The notes beneath the pieces were generated by a model. That model worked only from the letters and a program-made list of their open reading frames with translations. It had not been told where the DNA came from and did not search any database. From an uncultured Mycoplasmatota bacterium (lineage in GTDB: Bacteria; Bacillota_I; Bacilli_A; RF39; UBA660): a stretch of DNA of 28,374 nt. Positions 24,579 to 28,374 of this stretch are shown one piece after another. The position numbers and the translations under genes are program-made. The DNA lies in the NCBI GenBank assembly GCA_900548725.1, contig URLV01000014.1, positions 1 to 28,374 of the forward strand, read 5' to 3'. Each line of letters begins with the position of its first letter. Position 1 is the stretch's first letter.

Positions 24579-25139
24579 TTATTCTGCAATAACTTGGCTT
24601 AATTCAACTTCAACAGGAGTTTCTTGTCCAAATAAATCTATTAAAACTGTCAAAGTATTATTTTCTATATCAATATTATCAATTGTACCAAGCATTCCTT
24701 TAAATGGTCCATCAGTTATATTAACTTTATTACCTATTGCTAAGTCCTTATCTACATCCATTCTTGTCATTCCCATATTAGATAATATTTTATCTATTTC
24801 TTGAGGTAATAATGGTGTAGGCTTAGCACCTTTACCACTTGATCCAATAAATCCTGTAACACCAGGAGTATTACGTACTATATACCATGCTTCATCAGTC
24901 ATTATCATTTCTACTAAAATGTAACCAGGAAACATTTTCTTTTTTCTTTCTTTAGTTGAACCATCTTTCAAAGTTTCATATACAGTTTCTTCTGGAACAA
25001 CTACTCTAAATATATAGTCTTGAAATCCCATTGTTTGAGCACGAGATAATAACTTTTCTTGTACTTTACTTTCATGTCCACTATATGTATTTACTACATA
25101 CCATAATTTTTCACTTGTATTATTTTCCATACTAACCAA
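24579..25139 (-). CDS. nusG: Transcription elongation/termination factor NusG
   Basis: RNA-polymerase-associated factor of 186 residues controlling pausing, termination and transcription-translation coupling. The NGN domain begins at LWYVVNTYSGHESKV (about 12) and includes FPGYILVEM (about 69) and RNTPGVTGFIG. The KOW domain carries GNKVNITDGPFKGMLGTI (about 137). Length is standard. The start shown is TTG at 25139, 4 bases after AGGGG; ATG at 25130 is the alternative, 13 bases away. The TTG overlaps the secE stop region, so the two are coupled. The usual downstream rplK is absent: a terminator follows, then the lipoprotein operon. Confidence 0.95.
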   Translation of the reverse strand: MVSMENNTSEKLWYVVNTYSGHESKVQEKLLSRAQTMGFQDYIFRVVVPEETVYETLKDGSTKERKKKMFPGYILVEMIMTDEAWYIVRNTPGVTGFIGSSGKGAKPTPLLPQEIDKILSNMGMTRMDVDKDLAIGNKVNITDGPFKGMLGTIDNIDIENNTLTVLIDLFGQETPVEVELSQVIAE

Positions 25140-25320
25140 TTAACCCCTTTACAAAAGCAAACAAACTTTCTATTCCGAAAAAGAATAAAGCAAATAAAAT
25201 AACAAATGCCAACGTAGAAATAGTATACTTAACCATTTCTTTTTTTGTAGGCCATTTAACCTTTTTCATCTCATCTTTAACTTCTTCAACATACCCTTTT
25301 TTTTCATTATCTTTTGCCAT
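25132..25320 (-). CDS. secE: Preprotein translocase subunit SecE
   Basis: Small membrane subunit of the SecYEG channel, 62 residues. A charged cytoplasmic amphipathic helix with the conserved KKVKWPTKKEM block (about 19-29) is followed by one transmembrane helix (about 33-57). This single-span form is standard in Bacillota. ATG with AGAGGTGG 5 bases upstream. Forms an operon with nusG. The L33 gene rpmG, usually just upstream, is not present. Confidence 0.93.
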   Translation of the reverse strand: MAKDNEKKGYVEEVKDEMKKVKWPTKKEMVKYTISTLAFVILFALFFFGIESLFAFVKGLIG

Positions 25321-25371
25321 TTTTCCACCTCTAAATTAATGTATTAAAAAAACACTTCCGTGTACAAACAT

Positions 25372-25400
25372 AATATAACACAAAAAGTATTTATATGCAA
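25372..25400 (-). promoter_or_regulatory. SigA-type promoter of secE-nusG
   Basis: Minus strand TTGCAT (25395-25400), 17-base spacer, TATATT (25372-25377) with an extended TGT before it. Confidence 0.7.
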
Positions 25401-25404
25401 TACC

Positions 25405-25983
25405 CTAATCAAGATTTTTTAACTTTATTCTAATTCTTTGTATAGTATTATCAACTTGTTTAGGTGTTTTATTTAAATTAATTGCAATTTCTTGATAATC
25501 CATCCCTTGTAATAACAAATTATATACTTCTTTCTCTTTGTCAGACAACAAATCTTTAACTTTACTATTAATATATTTTAACATATCAATATTTTCTATT
25601 CTCTTAGAAGGTTCATATTGAAAATCAGCTATAGTATTTTCCAAAAAAATATCACTATTTAAAGATATTGTTTCACTTTGTACTTTACTTTTCATAGTTT
25701 CTTTACTTTTAATAACAGCTCTAATTCTTCTTTCAACACACAATGTTACAAACGTATTTAAACTAGTATCTCTATCTTCATTATAATTATAAATGGCATA
25801 ACTAAACGCCAAATTAGCTTCTTGCCTTGCTTCTTCTAAATCTATATTTAAAGCCAAGAACACTCTTCTATATTTATTTAAAATAGATTTAATAATATAA
25901 TTATATTTCTCATACAATAAATCTTGAGCAATTTCATTATTATCATTCAATAAATAAGTTAGTTCATTATCTGGATATTCCAT
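25405..25983 (-). CDS. sigH: Sigma factor of the SigH family
   Basis: RNA polymerase sigma factor of 192 residues. Region 2 spans about 20-100 (EEARQEANLAFSYAIYNY, then SLNTFVTLCVERRIRAVIKS, very like Bacillus SigH). Region 4 is a HTH at about 142-190 (LSDKEKEVYNLLLQGMDYQEIA, then KQVDNTIQRIRIKLK). SigH governs the transition state and the start of sporulation in Bacillus (family knowledge). The order mrnC, rlmB, sigH, secE, nusG matches the Bacillus sigH locus, which strengthens the call. It is shorter than Bacillus SigH (218). ATG overlaps the rlmB stop by one base (TAATG) with AGGTGA upstream, so it is coupled to rlmB. Confidence 0.85.
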   Translation of the reverse strand: MEYPDNELTYLLNDNNEIAQDLLYEKYNYIIKSILNKYRRVFLALNIDLEEARQEANLAFSYAIYNYNEDRDTSLNTFVTLCVERRIRAVIKSKETMKSKVQSETISLNSDIFLENTIADFQYEPSKRIENIDMLKYINSKVKDLLSDKEKEVYNLLLQGMDYQEIAINLNKTPKQVDNTIQRIRIKLKNLD

Positions 25984-26651
25984 TATTCACCTATACCATA
26001 TATTAATATTGCAGCAGCAACAGAAGCATTTAAACTATTTATATGTCCATTCATAGGTAAAGATATTATTTCATCACAATTTTTTCTAACAACAGGACTA
26101 ATTCCTTTACCTTCACTACCAATTATTAAACATATTTTATCACTATAACTAACATTCTTATACATTACCCCATCAGCTTCAGCACCATATACAAAGAAAC
26201 CTTTATCTTTTAAATAATTAATAGCATTAACTAAATTAGTAACCTGAATTATATTCACATGATTTAAAGTACCTGCACTACATTTCATAACAGTTTCATT
26301 AACACACACACTTCTATCTTTAGGTATAATAATATTTTTAATACCTCTACTTTCACAAGTACGTATTATAGCTCCAAAATTATGAGGATCTTCTAAATGA
26401 TCTAATATAACTACAAAATCATCATCAATAACATCTATATTCTTATAAGTATAATCATTTATATCAACAACTATACCTTGATTATTTTTAATCATACCAT
26501 CTAATATTTTTTGTTCAATTAAAACATATTTCAAATTATTTTTATGTATTATATCAAGTATATTCTTATCTTTAAAATGCTTACTTAAATATATCTTTCT
26601 TATATCTTTTACATTTAATTCATTAAAAACATTCTTACCAGTTACTCTCAT
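25983..26651 (-). CDS. rlmB: 23S rRNA 2'-O-ribose methyltransferase RlmB (TrmH family)
   Basis: SPOUT-class SAM enzyme of 222 residues that methylates a 23S rRNA ribose (G2251 in E. coli). N-terminal substrate-binding part from residue 1 (VTGKNVFNEL), then the knotted domain: DHLEDPHNFGAIIRTCE (motif 1, near 84), IIGSEGKGIS (motif 2, near 176) and LPMNGHINSLNASVAAAI (motif 3, near 198). It is slightly shorter than typical (about 240-250) because the N-terminal region is trimmed. ATG with GAGGGAT about 5 bases upstream, inside the mrnC tail. In Bacillus yacP follows; here sigH follows directly. Confidence 0.92.
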   Translation of the reverse strand: MRVTGKNVFNELNVKDIRKIYLSKHFKDKNILDIIHKNNLKYVLIEQKILDGMIKNNQGIVVDINDYTYKNIDVIDDDFVVILDHLEDPHNFGAIIRTCESRGIKNIIIPKDRSVCVNETVMKCSAGTLNHVNIIQVTNLVNAINYLKDKGFFVYGAEADGVMYKNVSYSDKICLIIGSEGKGISPVVRKNCDEIISLPMNGHINSLNASVAAAILIYGIGE

Positions 26652-26653
26652 AT

Positions 26654-27010
26654 TTAATCCCTCACTATATAATTCATTATTTCATTTATTCTATCTATAT
26701 TATTATTTATTTTTAAATAACCTATTAGGCATTCAAAACCAGTACTTTTCTTATACGTTACAATATCCACATTTCTTTTTCCATGACTTGATGCATTTCT
26801 ACCTCTTTTTACAATATCAATTTCTTCTTCTGTTAAAATATTATTATCAATTAATTTATTTAAATGTTCTACCTGACTTCTAGCACTAACATATTTCATA
26901 CTTTCATTTTGTAATAAATTAACTTTAACAATTCCTTTTTTTATTAAATACTCTCTTATCCATAATTCGTATACAGCATCACCTAAATAAGCCAAAACTA
27001 AGTTATTCAT
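26654..27010 (-). CDS. mrnC: Mini-ribonuclease III (MrnC)
   Basis: RNase III-like nuclease without the dsRNA-binding domain; in Bacillus it matures 23S rRNA (family knowledge). 118 residues. The catalytic-domain motif LAYLGDAVYELWIREYLI is near the start, RGRNASSHGK near 68, and the second acidic motif STGFECLIGYL near 88. ATG at 27010 with GGTGG 4 bases upstream; a TTG 15 bases earlier is less likely. First gene of mrnC-rlmB-sigH, each overlapping or within a few bases. cysS, which precedes it in Bacillus, is replaced by a glycosyltransferase. Confidence 0.92.
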   Translation of the reverse strand: MNNLVLAYLGDAVYELWIREYLIKKGIVKVNLLQNESMKYVSARSQVEHLNKLIDNNILTEEEIDIVKRGRNASSHGKRNVDIVTYKKSTGFECLIGYLKINNNIDRINEIMNYIVRD

Positions 27011-27096
27011 TTTACCACCAACCAACTATATAATATCATAAAATCATAAATGGAAAAAGAAAAAAAATTAATATTTTTTTATATTTTTATCAATAA

Positions 27097-28167
27097 TTAT
27101 TTAGAAAATTCTTTTTCTATTAATTTTTTATTATTAATTAATCTTTCATCTTTACTATTATATTCTAATGCTTTATTAACATAAAATAATGATTCTTCGT
27201 ATAATCCAATATAATAATAATTTAAACTTAACACATCATATATAGTACCATCCCAACAAAATACTTCATTTATATAAACCATATCTTTATTTTTAATTTT
27301 AAGGGCATTTAATAAACAACATATACTATCTAAATATTTTTTCTGACTATTATATAGCATACCTAATTCAACATAACCTTCTCTAACATTTTCAGCTTCT
27401 TCTATGGCTTTTTTATACCAATTCTCAGCATCATTTATTTTATTTAGATTAATATAACTTCTAGCAATATATCTCATACTTGCAGCACGTTCTAAATTCC
27501 ATTTTGCACTTTCTAATTTTAAATGCTTTTTTAATGTAGTAATACATTTTTTCCATTCATGATAATACATGTACTCTCTTCCTAAATAATGCATATTTCT
27601 ATCATCCAAAGGATCTTCTTTAACAGAAAGTTCTAATAATTTTAAATAACTACCTCTAGATTTAGTAGTATCAGGAAAATGATTTAATATTATATTAGAC
27701 AAAGTAATTCTTTTTTCTATATCTTTACAAGTTAATACTTCATGTACAGGATGTAACCAATAATAATTATTTCTAGGATGTATATTATTTAAAAGAAAAC
27801 TAACATCACCTTCTCCTTTATCATTTATATGCCAATTATAAGTATAATAAACTCTACAATCTTTCTTATAATTATTCTCTAACAATTTTCTCCATCCAGA
27901 AACAAATACTTCATCCAAATCCGTACATACACATATATCTGCGTTATTAGGAACCATTTCTAAAGATTTATTTCGAGCAACATCAAATCTCCATGGCTTT
28001 ATTATTTCAGTTTTAACAGTTACACCACATTCCTTTAATAAATCAACTGTATTATCTTCTGAACCTGTATCAAGAACATATATTTCATCTGCTTCTTTCA
28101 TACTTTCATACCAACGTTTAACAAACTTCTCTTCATTTTTACATATTGCATAAACACATATTTTCAT
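27097..28167 (-). CDS. GT2 glycosyltransferase with C-terminal TPR repeats
   Basis: Protein of 356 residues. The N-terminal GT-A domain begins at once (KICVYAICKNEEKFVKRW), with LDTGSEDNTVD near 34 and the DxD-type metal site CTDLDEVF near 83. HPVHEVL near 140 completes the domain. From about 180 onward it is helical with TPR-like units (LGREYMYYHEWKKCITTLKK, ARSYINLNKINDAENWYKKA, LGMLYNSQKKYLDSI). This build is like the SunS-type and other peptide- or protein-directed glycosyltransferases, but acceptor and sugar cannot be told. ATG at 28167 has GGTGA 5 bases upstream; an ATG 12 bases earlier overlaps that site. It appears monocistronic. A TATAAT lies about 20 bases upstream without a good -35. 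Confidence 0.85.
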   Translation of the reverse strand: MKICVYAICKNEEKFVKRWYESMKEADEIYVLDTGSEDNTVDLLKECGVTVKTEIIKPWRFDVARNKSLEMVPNNADICVCTDLDEVFVSGWRKLLENNYKKDCRVYYTYNWHINDKGEGDVSFLLNNIHPRNNYYWLHPVHEVLTCKDIEKRITLSNIILNHFPDTTKSRGSYLKLLELSVKEDPLDDRNMHYLGREYMYYHEWKKCITTLKKHLKLESAKWNLERAASMRYIARSYINLNKINDAENWYKKAIEEAENVREGYVELGMLYNSQKKYLDSICCLLNALKIKNKDMVYINEVFCWDGTIYDVLSLNYYYIGLYEESLFYVNKALEYNSKDERLINNKKLIEKEFSK

Positions 28168-28354
28168 ATTATTCACCATCTAATTATATGTAAAAATACA
28201 TTTTGTAATAACAAAAAGTAAAAATTATAAATTATTTATACCAATATTTTATATTTGTATATTTTTTAAAATTTTTTTAAGAAATTGTTATTAAAAAAAG
28301 GAAAAACAAAAAAATACATAATAATATATAGTGAAGGGTATTTAAATATCATCT

Positions 28355-28374
28355 TCTATAAGGGAGGATAATTC
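28355..28374 (+). promoter_or_regulatory. Shine-Dalgarno of a plus-strand gene beyond the window
   Basis: AGGGAGGATAATTC ends the window; a start codon would be expected within a few bases to the right. The 150 bases before it are AT-rich, with no clear promoter; GAAG/CTTC arms around 28333-28356 could form a hairpin. Confidence 0.5.

Noticed and set aside
25352..25363. Terminator or attenuator in the secE leader
   Set aside because: ACAC/GTGT stem of 4 bp with a GGAA loop and a T run; too weak to call despite its position near the transcript start.
25410..25420. Fourth copy of the 33-bp repeat core (AATCAAGATTTTTT)
   Set aside because: It matches only about 14 bases and lies in the coding end of sigH (Asn-Leu-Asp-stop), so chance similarity is likelier.
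28180..28374. RNA gene or riboswitch in the right-end intergenic region
   Set aside because: Only AT-rich sequence, one weak inverted repeat and a Shine-Dalgarno; no conserved aptamer or tRNA feature seen.

Overview
The window comes from a very AT-rich (roughly a quarter G+C by eye), Gram-positive, probably endospore-forming member of the Bacillota, most like the uncultivated gut lineages of class Bacilli. Evidence: spore genes spoIIP and cotE, a sigH-like sigma gene in its Bacillus neighbourhood (mrnC, rlmB, sigH, secE, nusG), a Gram-positive PolC replicase, sortase B, and a ytxG/ytxH-like pair. The genetic code is standard: spoIIP ends in TGA and tryptophans are read from TGG. No tRNA, rRNA, IS element, integrase or CRISPR array was seen.

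Layout. Almost all genes lie on the minus strand. 1-2047 carries a dispersed 70-bp repeat and two zinc-ribbon membrane proteins, one fused to a PrsW-type intramembrane protease. 2165-4720 is the only plus-strand unit: a large HTH protein with an uncharacterised conserved core, followed by a class B sortase. 4767-8438 holds ftsW/spoVE, mraY and pyruvate kinase, each with its own terminator. 8480-10638 has an acyltransferase-fold protein lacking the catalytic His, a small membrane protein and spoIIP. 10694-15287 is polC. 15288-17403 is an accessory island: an exported surface protein with a SipW/TasA-type signal peptide, an 11-base C tract and the second copy of the 70-bp repeat. 17481-21372 has an unknown gene, mtaB, a three-unit 33-bp tandem repeat, cotE, murB and rpoZ. 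21413-22214 is a Fic protein with a small overlapping partner. 22290-24523 is a four-gene envelope operon (lipoprotein, acidic low-complexity protein, ytxG-like, ytxH-like). 24526-27010 is the nusG/secE and sigH/rlmB/mrnC block. 27097-28167 is a glycosyltransferase with TPRs. A strong Shine-Dalgarno at the right edge points to a plus-strand gene just outside.

How the genes fit together. Housekeeping functions (wall precursor synthesis by MraY and MurB, SEDS polymerase, replication, transcription, tRNA/rRNA modification, glycolysis) are interleaved with sporulation genes. The accessory interest lies in the surface-protein module (repeat, G/C homopolymer, promoter, SipW-type signal gene), the HTH-sortase pair, and the coding-frame-compatible 33-bp repeats upstream of mtaB. 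The left edge begins exactly where the second repeat meets its C tract, so a similar surface module may lie just off the left end. Nothing seen amounts to a proven new system; the strongest candidates are ranked in the findings.
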